This document shows, in pieces, positions 1 to 8,290 of a DNA stretch of 64,000 nt. The stretch is from Caldatribacterium sp051549785. Lineage in GTDB: Bacteria > Atribacterota > Atribacteria > Atribacterales > Caldatribacteriaceae. The position numbers were made by a program, and so were the translations under genes. The stretch spans positions 1,798,001 to 1,862,000 of the forward strand of contig NZ_CP189974.1 of the NCBI RefSeq assembly GCF_051549785.1. The letters run 5' to 3'. Under the pieces are notes generated by a model that saw nothing but the letters and a program-made list of their open reading frames with translations, was not told where the DNA came from and did not search any database. How positions within the stretch are numbered: the stretch's first letter is position 1; every line of letters starts with the position of its first letter.

Positions 1-1673
1 AATCCTCCCCAAAGGAGAAGGGCACTACCGTCAGACGCCACAAGGTGTTTGGGAGACTCCTTACCGTGCACAAAGCGTCCGAGGATTTCATCTTTTCTCA
101 CCACCTCCCAGGTCGGTGACCAGGGCGGGAGGGCATCCTGACGCATTGCCCACATCCCTACCTCCAGTGCCTCCCCATCCCGGAAAATTCGAATCTCCGA
201 GAGCAAACCAAAAATGGCATGAACTGCTCGCTGTGGCCAGCCCCAGGCAAGAAGACCCTCCTGCATGGCCTGGGAAAACTCCGGCGCAGTCCCCCAAAGG
301 CCGACTTGCTTCCGCCTTTTTCGAATTCGCGAAAGACCCTCCCGAACTCGGGCAAGCGCCCGGAGGACCTCTTCCCGCTCCTGCACCAGCTTCTCCCTCT
401 CGTTCTTTTTCTGAAGCACATCCCTTTCAGTACTGGAGAGAAGACGCTCAAGCTGGGCAAGTTCCCGCTCAAGTTCCCGGACAAGCGTCTCAGTACGTTC
501 CTTCTCCTGCACCATTCTCTCCAGAGAGGCTTCGCAGCGAGCAAGCTCTTCCCGGAGATGCTGCCGTTCTTCCTTCCGGGCCTGCAGGATGCCCTCTTTC
601 CCCTTTAGAAAATGCTCAATAACCGCTTCCGTCCTGCTCAAACGCTTCGTGCTCTCCGGCAAGACCGCACCAGAAGCCTGTACCTTTTCTTCAAGGCGGT
701 GACTTTCTTCAAGAAACCTCACCATTTCCTCCTCAAGGGTAAGAAGGGTTCGCTTTCGCTCCCGAATCTGGGTGAGGAGCCGGTAGAGTTCCTGGAGGCC
801 TTCGGTCACCCGGTGTCTTTTCTCCTCCACCGCACGGCGCAGGCAGCAAACCTCCTCCTGGATCACGAGAAGCCGTTGCTCCCCCTTCTCCACCTCATGC
901 GCTCCTCCCAGAGCAGAAAGACGATGGAGCTCGCGCTCGCAGCGATCCTCCTCCGCTTCAAGCACTTCGAGTTTCTCCCCAAGCTGGGCGAGAAGCCTTT
1001 CAAGATACACCCGCTGGGCACCCTGCCACTGCCTTTCCCGCACAAGGTACGCCTTCTCCTTCTCCGCCCACTCAGCCACACGCTCTTTCTGGAAGGAGAG
1101 TTCCTTGAGGCGCTCCTGGAAACGCTTTGCCTTCTCCACCGTTTCCCAGAGTATCTGAGAGAGACGAGAAAGGCGTGTCCGCGCTTCATAAATTCCGCTG
1201 GCTTCCTCGAGCCACCGCAGACGCTCGAGAGGGCTCAGGTCGGCAAGGGCGTGGAGATCCCGGTTGGTGACAAAGCCAACCGCAAGACGGGTCAGAGAAA
1301 GACCCAGCTTTTGCAACTGCCGGCGAAGGTCCCCGAAACGCATCCGGGTACCCTGGAAAAAATACTCGGTTTCTCCAGAGGCAAAAGACCGTTTTTCAAT
1401 CCGAAAAGGGGGCGCTTCTTCCCCCACGAAGAGGAGTTCCACTGAGGCCATACCCACCGGCCGGTGGGCAGATGAACCGTGAAAGAGCACCTCTTTTCCC
1501 CCGGCACTGCGCACTTCTCTGCGGTCCCCCAGAACCCACCGCAGAGCATCAAGGAGGTTGCTCTTCCCGGAGCCGTTGGGACCGACAACGACATTGAGTC
1601 CCGGTACGAGGTCTACCGTTACAGGGTGGGCGAAAGACTTAAAACCCTGAAGAGTGATTTCCTTCAGATACAT
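1..1673 (-). CDS. smc: Chromosome segregation protein SMC (N-terminal part, cut by window edge)
   Basis: Open reading frame of 557 codons from an ATG at 1673, running off the left edge without a stop. SMC forms the ATPase core of condensin and organises the chromosome. The N-terminus is a classic SMC head half: a FKSF motif at residues 11-14 and a P-loop GPNGSGKS at 31-38. From about residue 165 the sequence is a long Glu/Lys/Arg/Leu-rich coiled coil. From about residue 465 it becomes less charged and resembles the start of the hinge; the C-terminal half lies outside the window. The hinge-like part seems to begin somewhat earlier than the usual 500-520, so the coiled-coil arm may be short. 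The start overlaps the end of rnc by 10 bases, which implies translational coupling; rnc-smc adjacency is common in bacteria. Confidence 0.93.
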   Translation of the reverse strand, partial: MYLKEITLQGFKSFAHPVTVDLVPGLNVVVGPNGSGKSNLLDALRWVLGDRREVRSAGGKEVLFHGSSAHRPVGMASVELLFVGEEAPPFRIEKRSFASGETEYFFQGTRMRFGDLRRQLQKLGLSLTRLAVGFVTNRDLHALADLSPLERLRWLEEASGIYEARTRLSRLSQILWETVEKAKRFQERLKELSFQKERVAEWAEKEKAYLVRERQWQGAQRVYLERLLAQLGEKLEVLEAEEDRCERELHRLSALGGAHEVEKGEQRLLVIQEEVCCLRRAVEEKRHRVTEGLQELYRLLTQIRERKRTLLTLEEEMVRFLEESHRLEEKVQASGAVLPESTKRLSRTEAVIEHFLKGKEGILQARKEERQHLREELARCEASLERMVQEKERTETLVRELERELAQLERLLSSTERDVLQKKNEREKLVQEREEVLRALARVREGLSRIRKRRKQVGLWGTAPEFSQAMQEGLLAWGWPQRAVHAIFGLLSEIRIFRDGEALEVGMWAMRQDALPPWSPTWEVVRKDEILGRFVHGKESPKHLVASDGSALLLWGG

Positions 1674-2377
1674 TGACCATCCCTGGAACTCCTGCTCTCT
1701 CCCATGATTCGTTCCCAGGCCCGCCGGGCTGCTTCCTGCTCCGCTCGCTTCTTGCTCTTTCCCTCGCCTCTCGCGACCACCCGCCCCTGGATCTTCACCA
1801 CAACCTGGTACGAAGAGTTATCCCCCGCCGTGACAATTTCGTACTCCGGAAGACAGGAAAAGTACTGCAAGCACCACCGCTGGAGCAAACCCTTGTAATT
1901 GACCGAGAGAAAGGCGAATTCCACCCCTTCTTCGTTGCAGAAAATCCTTGAAAGGACTTCCCGGGTACGCTCATACGAGAGAGAGTCCACAAAGATTGCA
2001 CCGGCTAAAGCCTCAAAGGCACTGGAGAGAATAGAATCCTTCTCCCGACCCCCACTGCGTTCTTCACCACGGCCAAGCTCGATGAACTGTTCAAGACCGA
2101 TTTTCCGAGCCAGATACGCCAGACACTCTTCGCTTGCCCATTTCGCCTTCATAAGGGAGAGCCAGCTCCGGGGCCGATCGTAGTTCTGGAAGAGGTAGTC
2201 AGCGATAAAAAGACCAATCACTGCGTCTCCCAGCCACTCGAGTCGGTCGTTGCAGGCCCCGGCCTTGCCCTCCAGGGCTGATTTGTGCCGGAGCGCTGTG
2301 CGGAGAATTTCTGGATTCTGGAAAGAATACCGGATCCGCTTTTCTAACTCTGAGAGGTCCCTCTCCGGCGCAGGCAT
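1664..2377 (-). CDS. rnc: Ribonuclease III
   Basis: 237 aa, ATG start. RNase III cleaves double-stranded RNA in rRNA precursors and mRNAs. The N-terminal nuclease domain has the signature NDRLEWLGDAV at residues 43-53; a double-stranded-RNA-binding domain covers about 160-230 with a basic KSKKRAEQEAA end. Length is typical. Of the four usual metal-binding acidic residues, Glu47, Asp51 and Glu122 are present. The Asp that normally precedes the second Glu by three residues (D114 in E. coli, in ADxxEAL) is Ser119 here (SSAFEAL). The DNA reads clearly at that codon, so this is either a real substitution or a point error. The gene lies 9 bases after acpP and overlaps smc, the conserved acpP-rnc-smc order. 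Confidence 0.95.
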   Translation of the reverse strand: MPAPERDLSELEKRIRYSFQNPEILRTALRHKSALEGKAGACNDRLEWLGDAVIGLFIADYLFQNYDRPRSWLSLMKAKWASEECLAYLARKIGLEQFIELGRGEERSGGREKDSILSSAFEALAGAIFVDSLSYERTREVLSRIFCNEEGVEFAFLSVNYKGLLQRWCLQYFSCLPEYEIVTAGDNSSYQVVVKIQGRVVARGEGKSKKRAEQEAARRAWERIMGESRSSRDGQCI

Positions 2378-2386
2378 TGAAGAGCG

Positions 2387-2620
2387 TCAGCGGATCTTGG
2401 ATTCGATGTACTCTACGGCTTCTCCAACGGTGGTGATTTTCTCTGCGTCCTCGTCAGGAATTTCGATGTCGAACTCCTCCTCAAACGCCATGATGAGTTC
2501 CACAATGTCCAGGGAGTCCGCTCCCAGATCGTCGACAAAAGAAGCATCGGGAGTAACATCTTCCTCATCCACACCGAGCTGGTCCACGATGATTTCCTTC
2601 ACCTTGGAGAAAACGTCCAT
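2387..2620 (-). CDS. acpP: Acyl carrier protein
   Basis: 77 aa when started at the ATG at 2620, which has a GGGAGGTG Shine-Dalgarno sequence just upstream; an in-frame TTG at 2635 would put the start inside that site and is rejected. The protein is small and very acidic, with the phosphopantetheine attachment motif GADSLDIVEL in the middle (serine about residue 36). It carries growing acyl chains for the Fab enzymes encoded upstream. It sits between fabG and rnc, 23 bases after fabG. A fabF gene, which often follows acpP, is absent here. Confidence 0.97.
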   Translation of the reverse strand: MDVFSKVKEIIVDQLGVDEEDVTPDASFVDDLGADSLDIVELIMAFEEEFDIEIPDEDAEKITTVGEAVEYIESKIR

Positions 2621-2643
2621 ACGCACACCTCCCAAAAGGTTTT

Positions 2644-3390
2644 TTAAGCCATAAAGAGTCCACCGTTGATGTGAATGGTCTGGCCCGTAATGTAACCAGC
2701 AGCCTGGGAAGCCAGAAAAGCGACAAGCTGCGCCACTTCCTCCGGTTCACCCCACCTCCTCATCGGTACCTGCTGCAACCACATCTCACGCACCTCTTCA
2801 GGGAGTTTCCGGGTCATCTCTGTGTTGATGAAACCAGGGGCAATGGCGTTGACGGTGATCCCGAGGGGTGCTACCTCCCGTGCCAGGGACTTGGTGAAGC
2901 CCAAAAGAGCAGCCTTTGCCGTGGCGTAGTTGGTTTGGCCAGTGTTTCCCATAACCCCTACGACCGAGGAGATGTTGATAATACGGCCGTAGCGTTGCTT
3001 CATCATATACCGGAGAACCTCTTTGGTACAATTGTATGTCCCCTGGAGGCAAACATCAAGAACCGCCTTCCAGTCCTCGTCTTTCATCCGGACAAAGAGC
3101 GCATCTCTGGTAATACCGGCATTGTTCACCAGAATGTCGATGTGCCCCCATCTTGCAACGATGTCCTCCACCATTGCCCGGATCTCCTCCCGTACCGTCA
3201 CATCAGCCACATACCCCTGAGCCTCTATGCCTTCCTGGCGCAGAGCCTCAACGACCTCACGGAGTTCCTCTTGAGATCCAACGTCGTTCAGCGCTACGAA
3301 AGCTCCACCAAGACCAAGGGTTCTTGCAATGGCAAAGCCAATCCCTCTTCGGGCACCGGTCACAAGCGCAACCTTCCCTGTAAAACTCAT
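2644..3390 (-). CDS. fabG: 3-oxoacyl-[acyl-carrier-protein] reductase
   Basis: 248 aa SDR-family enzyme that reduces 3-ketoacyl-ACP with NADPH. It has the Rossmann motif TGARRGIG near residues 11-18, NNAG at 89-92, Ser142 in NISS, and Tyr155/Lys159 in YATAK; the C-terminus GGLFMA is typical of FabG. The fourth member of the usual SDR tetrad, an Asn in a VNLxG context, is Cys114 here (VLDVCLQG; codon TGC). The 4-base overlap with fabD and the cluster position support the FabG assignment over other SDRs. Confidence 0.94.
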   Translation of the reverse strand: MSFTGKVALVTGARRGIGFAIARTLGLGGAFVALNDVGSQEELREVVEALRQEGIEAQGYVADVTVREEIRAMVEDIVARWGHIDILVNNAGITRDALFVRMKDEDWKAVLDVCLQGTYNCTKEVLRYMMKQRYGRIINISSVVGVMGNTGQTNYATAKAALLGFTKSLAREVAPLGITVNAIAPGFINTEMTRKLPEEVREMWLQQVPMRRWGEPEEVAQLVAFLASQAAGYITGQTIHINGGLFMA

Positions 3391-4316
3391 CGTACTCCCC
3401 TCACCTCACTCACAGCAACCTGCAAACGCTTGGGAGAAAAGGTCGGGAAAACGGAAACTCCAGGATGTTCCCGTTCAAAGAGCTTCGAAAGCACCATCCC
3501 GGGACCCACCTCCAGGGCCCTCCGCACACCCTCCCCACAAAGGACGTCCATGATATCCTTCCAGCGAACCGGCGCAACGAGCTGCTCCACAAGGAGGTCC
3601 CGAATCCTTCCTGGATCACGCTCAAAGGCAGCCGTCACGTTGCTCAGGTAGGGATAACGGGGCGGACGGATGGTGACCCCCTCAAGGACCCGGGCAAAGG
3701 CTTCCCGAGCTTTCTCCATGAAACTGGAATGGAACGGAGCGCTCACACGGAGTTCCACAGCTTTCTTTCCTCTCCTGCCAACCTCCTCAAGGACCCAGGG
3801 AAGCAATGATTTTTCCAGAGAAAGCACAACCTGGTCCGAGGAGTTGATGTTGGCGATTTCAACCCTCCCCCTTTCCCTAAGCATATCCACCATCCCCCGG
3901 ACTTCTGGCAGGGAGAGGCCCAGAACGGCCACCATGGTCCCCTCCCCCAAGGGAGAGGCTTCCTGCATAATTTCCCCGCGCCGCCGCACCAGGTACACAG
4001 CCTCGTCGAAACCGAAACTCCCCGCGCAAAAAAGAGCCGAATACTCCCCAAGGCTGTGCCCTGCCACCACGTCGGGAACAACGGGGATTTTCCGCAAAAG
4101 GAGCGCGCTGAACGTGAGAATAGCTGGCTGGCTATTTTTCGTGAGGTTCAGTTCCTCTTCAGGCCCTTCGAGGCTCAGCCGGAGCAGATCAACCCCACAG
4201 ATGCGGCTGGCCTGGCCGAAGAGTTCCTCCACCAGAGGGGCATCCTCTTCAAGCCACTCTCGTAGCATGCCCACCTTCTGAGAACCCTGACCTGGAAAGA
4301 GGAAGGCCACCTTCAT
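3387..4316 (-). CDS. fabD: Malonyl-CoA:ACP transacylase
   Basis: 309 aa. It transfers malonyl from CoA to ACP to supply the elongation substrate. The N-terminal LFPGQGSQ motif, nucleophile Ser88 in GHSLGEY and catalytic His196 in APFHSSFM are all present, and the length is normal. The gene overlaps fabK by 4 bases at its start and fabG by 4 bases at its end, so fabK-fabD-fabG are translationally coupled. Confidence 0.96.
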   Translation of the reverse strand: MKVAFLFPGQGSQKVGMLREWLEEDAPLVEELFGQASRICGVDLLRLSLEGPEEELNLTKNSQPAILTFSALLLRKIPVVPDVVAGHSLGEYSALFCAGSFGFDEAVYLVRRRGEIMQEASPLGEGTMVAVLGLSLPEVRGMVDMLRERGRVEIANINSSDQVVLSLEKSLLPWVLEEVGRRGKKAVELRVSAPFHSSFMEKAREAFARVLEGVTIRPPRYPYLSNVTAAFERDPGRIRDLLVEQLVAPVRWKDIMDVLCGEGVRRALEVGPGMVLSKLFEREHPGVSVFPTFSPKRLQVAVSEVRGVR

Positions 4317-5257
4317 GAATCCCCCACCCGCTTCAGCCGCTCGAGGGTTGCCCAGAATTCCTGCATGATGTCCTCTATGACCTTCCGGACGGGTTTCAGG
4401 TCACGAATGAGACCCGCCACCTGACCGCACATAACGGACCCCTCTTCCACATTCCCGCAAACCGCAGCTTCCCTCAGCTTTCCCACCCCAAGGGCCTCCA
4501 CAACCTCCCGGGGGGCACCACTGAATTCGAGCTCCTCGAACTTCCGGGTGAGGCGATTCCTGAGACACCGCACCGGGTGACCGGTAGAAAGGCCGGTAAC
4601 GACCGTTGAGCGATCATGGGCCTTGAGGATTGCCTCCTTGTACGCCGGGTGGACCTCACACTCTTCAGTACAGATAAAACGTGTCCCAAGCTGCACCCCC
4701 TCCGCTCCAAGGGCAAAGCAGGCTGCCATACCCCGTCCATCGCCAATGCCTCCTGCTGCGATGACCGGGACCCGAACGGCATCCACCACCTGAGGCACAA
4801 GACACAGGGTGCTCACCTCTCCCACGTGACCGCCCGACTCGTTCCCCTCGGCAATGACGGCCTGGACACCATACCGCTCAAGCCTCTTGGCCAGAGCAAC
4901 AGAAGCTACAACGGGAATGAGGACAATTCCCAGGTGGGCGAACTCCTCCACCAGAGGACCGGGGTTCCCCGCACCGGTGGTGACTACCGGAACCCGCTCT
5001 TCCTTCACCACCCGTATCTGGTCCTCAATGTGGGGAGAAAGGAGCATGAGGTTTACCCCAAAGGGTCGATCCGTAAGGGAACGAACACGCCGGATCTCTT
5101 CCCGGAGTTCCTCTCCGGTCATCCCTCCTGAGCCAATGATGCCCAGTCCTCCAGCTTCCGAAACCGCAGCCACCAGGGGGGCCGTCGCCACCCAGGCCAT
5201 ACCCCCCTGGAGAATGGGGTACTGAATACCAAGAAGTTCCGTGACTCTGGTTTTCAT
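4313..5257 (-). CDS. fabK: Enoyl-[acyl-carrier-protein] reductase II (FMN-dependent)
   Basis: 314 aa TIM-barrel flavoprotein of the nitronate monooxygenase/FabK family. It starts with the typical TELLGIQYPILQGGMAW segment and has the flavin-phosphate loops AAGGIGDGRG and LGAEGVQLGTRF. FabK carries out the last reduction of the fatty-acid cycle and is the triclosan-insensitive alternative to FabI. The position between plsX and fabD supports FabK over a nitronate monooxygenase. No fabH lies between plsX and this gene, where it often occurs in other bacteria. Confidence 0.92.
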   Translation of the reverse strand: MKTRVTELLGIQYPILQGGMAWVATAPLVAAVSEAGGLGIIGSGGMTGEELREEIRRVRSLTDRPFGVNLMLLSPHIEDQIRVVKEERVPVVTTGAGNPGPLVEEFAHLGIVLIPVVASVALAKRLERYGVQAVIAEGNESGGHVGEVSTLCLVPQVVDAVRVPVIAAGGIGDGRGMAACFALGAEGVQLGTRFICTEECEVHPAYKEAILKAHDRSTVVTGLSTGHPVRCLRNRLTRKFEELEFSGAPREVVEALGVGKLREAAVCGNVEEGSVMCGQVAGLIRDLKPVRKVIEDIMQEFWATLERLKRVGDS

Positions 5258-5270
5258 GGTTCACCCTTTC

Positions 5271-6257
5271 TCAATCCTCAAGAGAAAAGTGGGACAGGCC
5301 TTCCCGGATTTTCTCGAGAATTTCTCTCTCTACAAGCTCCTTGGCTCGCAGAATGGCGCTTTTGATATCCCGGGCCCTGGACTTCCCGTGGCAGATGAGG
5401 CACACCCCCTCAACCCCAAGGAGGGGTGCACCGCCGTATTCGCTCCGGTCAAGCCTCTTCCAGAGCGACCGGAGCCGCTCCTTTGAGGCAGCATCTCCAA
5501 TCTCCCGCTCCAGAAGCTGAGCGATGAGCTCAATGAGTCCCTCACCGAACTTCAAAAGGGCATTCCCAGTAAATCCGTCACAGACGACGACATCCACCGT
5601 TCCGTCGACAATGTTCTGCCCCTCGGCATTCCCCACAAACTCGAAATTCAGGCTGTCCCGTCGCTCCTTAAAAAGCTGGTATGCCGCTTTCACCACTTCG
5701 TTGCCCTTTCCTTCCTCCTCTCCAATGCTCAAAAGACCCACCCGGGGACGGGAAACGCCAAGGACGATTTTGGCATACTCTGCTCCCATAATGCCGAAGT
5801 GGAAAAGGTGCTTGGGTTTACAGTCGACGTTTGCCCCTACATCAAGGAGCACACAGTACGAGCGGGTGTTGGGGATGAGCGCTGTGATGGCTGGTCGCTC
5901 CACCTCCGCAACATGCTTGAGGCCAAGCCACGCTGCCGCCATGACCGCTCCGCTATTTCCCGCAGAGATGAAGGCGTCAACCTTTTTCTGCGCCAGAAGC
6001 TGGATACCCCTGCAGATGCTGGAGTACGGCTTCTTCTTCACCGCCTCTGCAGGATGCTCCTGCATGGAGATGACCTGCGGGGCATCCTCAATAGGAAAGT
6101 CTTTTTCCTGCATGGAAAGGGTTTCGTACAGGGCAAGGAGCTCTTCTCTGGGGCCAAGCGCCACAAGGGTATACTCGGGAGAATAGGCCTCTTTCAGGCC
6201 TTTCACAATCTCCAGGGGGGCAAAGTCGCCACCCCACACATCCACCGCAATCCTCAT
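5271..6257 (-). CDS. plsX: Phosphate acyltransferase PlsX
   Basis: 328 aa. PlsX converts acyl-ACP to acyl-phosphate, the donor for glycerol-3-phosphate acylation in phospholipid synthesis. The N-terminus MRIAVDVWGGDFAP matches the family start (usually AVDAMGGDxAP). The conserved SAGNSGA, LLDVGAN and CDGFTGNALLK segments are present, and the length is typical. It follows rpmF by 12 bases and precedes fabK by 13, the common rpmF-plsX-fab arrangement that ties membrane lipid synthesis to ribosome production. Confidence 0.97.
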   Translation of the reverse strand: MRIAVDVWGGDFAPLEIVKGLKEAYSPEYTLVALGPREELLALYETLSMQEKDFPIEDAPQVISMQEHPAEAVKKKPYSSICRGIQLLAQKKVDAFISAGNSGAVMAAAWLGLKHVAEVERPAITALIPNTRSYCVLLDVGANVDCKPKHLFHFGIMGAEYAKIVLGVSRPRVGLLSIGEEEGKGNEVVKAAYQLFKERRDSLNFEFVGNAEGQNIVDGTVDVVVCDGFTGNALLKFGEGLIELIAQLLEREIGDAASKERLRSLWKRLDRSEYGGAPLLGVEGVCLICHGKSRARDIKSAILRAKELVEREILEKIREGLSHFSLED

Positions 6258-6269
6258 TGCCCTTCCCCG

Positions 6270-6449
6270 CTACTCTTCGACCTTGAGAACCTGTCTTCCT
6301 TTATAGTACCCACACTCAGGGCACACGTGATGTGGGAGCTTGGGCATGTGGCAATGAGGGCAGCTGACAAGGTGTGGCGGGTGAATAACCCAGTGTGTTC
6401 TCCTTTTGTTTCTTCGGCATCGCGAGGTTTTATTCGTCAGATTCGCCAT
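6270..6449 (-). CDS. rpmF: 50S ribosomal protein L32
   Basis: Short gene of 59 codons plus stop, ATG at 6449, TAG at 6270-6272. The N-terminus MANLTNKTSRCRRNKRR matches bL32 (usually MAVPKxKTSKSRRxxRR), followed by a zinc ribbon with cysteines at residues 30, 33, 43 and 46 (CPHC and CPEC). The C-terminus GYYKGRQVLKVEE is typical. An AGGGGG ribosome-binding site lies upstream. This is a zinc-containing (C+) form. It is located between yceD and plsX, its conserved place. Confidence 0.96.
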   Translation of the reverse strand: MANLTNKTSRCRRNKRRTHWVIHPPHLVSCPHCHMPKLPHHVCPECGYYKGRQVLKVEE

Positions 6450-6491
6450 GCTCGAATACCCCCTCTATTCTGCGAAGTCAAGGTGTAGGAT

Positions 6492-6520
6492 AGTATAGAA
6501 CAATTTCTGCTCCTTTGCAA
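6492..6520 (-). promoter_or_regulatory. Predicted promoter of rpmF-plsX-fab
   Basis: In the 76-base gap between yceD and rpmF the minus strand shows -35 TTGCAA (6515-6520), a 17-base spacer and -10 TATACT (6492-6497). Start would be near 6485, leaving a leader of about 35 bases. This could give rpmF and the lipid genes their own transcription in addition to read-through from ackA-yceD. Confidence 0.5.
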
Positions 6521-6525
6521 ACGCT

Positions 6526-7071
6526 TTACCCCGGTTTCCAGCGCTTAAGCGCCACAAGTCTTGGGTCAATCTCCTGTTCCTCGCAGCGGCACTGCACCTC
6601 GTTCCTGTTCCCCCCGCACACCGGGCACAACCCCTTGCAGTCAGGACGACACAGAGGCTTCATAGGAACGTTGAGAAGAACGATTTCCTGGATTTCCTGG
6701 GTGACGTCCACATAGTTTTCCTCTTCGGTAAAATACCGGACTTCCACGGTCTCCTCTGCCTCTGCCTCGAAATCCGAAGGACGCGTCAGGCGGCTGGCAT
6801 TGCGAAGCTCCAAACGGAAAGGAATATCCATGGGATAGAGAAAAGGTTCAAGACAGCGGGCACAGTGCAGAAGAAGAGCCGTTCTCAGGCGGCCCTCAAC
6901 GAGAATCTCCGAACCACAGTTCACGAGGTGGACCTCAATTTGCACCGGCTGGGTGAAGAGGACGTCCTCTCTCCCCAGACGGACGGAGGGGAAAACTTCC
7001 TCCTGGAGGTCAAAAAACGTTCGCCCTGTGCCCCTTTTGACCTCCCCAATGTACAGCTGCACACCTTTCAC
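6526..7071 (-). CDS. yceD: YceD/DUF177 family protein (23S rRNA accumulation protein)
   Basis: 181 aa, GTG start. It belongs to the DUF177/YceD family, encoded next to rpmF in most bacteria and linked to 23S rRNA accumulation in bacteria and plastids. The family's cysteine motif CARCLEPF lies mid-protein and a second cluster (PLCRPDCKGLCPVCGGNRN) lies near the C-terminus, probably binding metal. The biochemical role is not settled. The start overlaps the ackA stop by 4 bases (GTGA). Confidence 0.9.
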   Translation of the reverse strand: MKGVQLYIGEVKRGTGRTFFDLQEEVFPSVRLGREDVLFTQPVQIEVHLVNCGSEILVEGRLRTALLLHCARCLEPFLYPMDIPFRLELRNASRLTRPSDFEAEAEETVEVRYFTEEENYVDVTQEIQEIVLLNVPMKPLCRPDCKGLCPVCGGNRNEVQCRCEEQEIDPRLVALKRWKPG

Positions 7072-8273
7072 CTCATTCCCCGTGCAATTCGCCAGGTATC
7101 CCGGGCGATCACAAGCTCCTCATTGGTGGGGATGACCATCACCTGGACCCGCGAATCATCCCGGCTGATCAGGGCCTCTTTCCTCCGCACGGTGTTCCGT
7201 TCATCGTCAATGAGAATCCCAAGGTGCTCAAGACCCGAGCAAATAGACTTTCGAATGTAAGGGGAGTTTTCCCCAATTCCTGCGGTGAATACCAGACCGT
7301 CAAGCCCACCGAGGATAGCGTAGTACGCTCCGATGTACTTTTTGGCCCGGTAGGCAATGATGTCGAGGGTAAGACGCGCCCGGTGATTGTGTGGTGCTGC
7401 ATCCTCAATGTCCCGGGTGTCGCTGCTTATCCCCGAAATCCCGAGAACCCCGCTTTTCTTGTTCAGGATTTCCTCCACTTCCTTCGCCGAAAGGCCTTCC
7501 TTCTCCATCAGAAAGAAAACAATCGCCGGGTCAATATCGCCGCACCGGGTCCCCATAACCAGGCCCTCCAAAGGAGTGAACCCCATGGAGGTATCGATGG
7601 ACTTTCCGTGGAGGATGGCGGCAAAACTCACCCCGCTGCCCATATGGCAGGTGATGAGCCGGAGCTCTGCAAGGGGACGGCCCATCATCTTTGCCGCTCG
7701 CTCCGCCACATACCGGTGAGAGGTTCCGTGAAACCCGTACCGCCTTATGCGGTACTTCTCATAGTACTCGTATGGAATGGCGTAAATGTACGCGTACTCA
7801 GGGAGCGTGCCATGGAAAGCGGTGTCGAAGACCGCCACCTGCGGGACCCCAGGGATGAGTTCCTGGCAGGCTTCAATGCCGAGGATGTTGGGAGGATTGT
7901 GCAAAGGCGCAAGGTCCGCACAGGCTCGAATGGCTTCCAGAACCTCATCGGTAATCAGCACTGAACCGGTAAACTTTTCACCCCCATGGACGACCCGATG
8001 CCCAACGGCGTCGATTTCCCCAACGCCGGAAAGTACCCGGGTTTTCCCGGAGGTCAAGGCAGCGATAACGAGTTCCAGGGCCACACGGTGATTTGGCACA
8101 GGACGATCTTCAACGAAGGTGTCAAGAGCCGACCGGTGTTCCAGGCGAGATCCTGGAATGCCGATTCTCTCCACAATCCCCCGGGCGACCACCTCATAAC
8201 GGTCCTCGTCCTCCATCCGGAAGAGCTGGTACTTGACGGTTGAGCTACCGCAGTTCACCACAAGGATGTTCAA
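7068..8273 (-). CDS. ackA: Acetate kinase
   Basis: 401 aa, TTG start after a GAGGGGAG ribosome-binding site; a stop codon lies just upstream in frame, so no earlier start is possible. The enzyme interconverts acetyl-phosphate + ADP and acetate + ATP. Signature 1 (NCGSSTVKYQLF) is at residues 7-18, followed by HRVVHGGEKF and signature 2 YGFHGTSHRYV. Together with pta directly upstream it forms the acetate/substrate-level phosphorylation pathway of fermenters. Confidence 0.96.
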   Translation of the reverse strand: MNILVVNCGSSTVKYQLFRMEDEDRYEVVARGIVERIGIPGSRLEHRSALDTFVEDRPVPNHRVALELVIAALTSGKTRVLSGVGEIDAVGHRVVHGGEKFTGSVLITDEVLEAIRACADLAPLHNPPNILGIEACQELIPGVPQVAVFDTAFHGTLPEYAYIYAIPYEYYEKYRIRRYGFHGTSHRYVAERAAKMMGRPLAELRLITCHMGSGVSFAAILHGKSIDTSMGFTPLEGLVMGTRCGDIDPAIVFFLMEKEGLSAKEVEEILNKKSGVLGISGISSDTRDIEDAAPHNHRARLTLDIIAYRAKKYIGAYYAILGGLDGLVFTAGIGENSPYIRKSICSGLEHLGILIDDERNTVRRKEALISRDDSRVQVMVIPTNEELVIARDTWRIARGMR

Positions 8274-8290
8274 GGCCCATCATCTCCCCT

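Noticed and set aside
612..1445. Long open frame on the plus strand opposite smc
   Set aside because: It is the complement of the smc coiled-coil region; its sequence has no known motifs and the minus-strand frame is clearly SMC.
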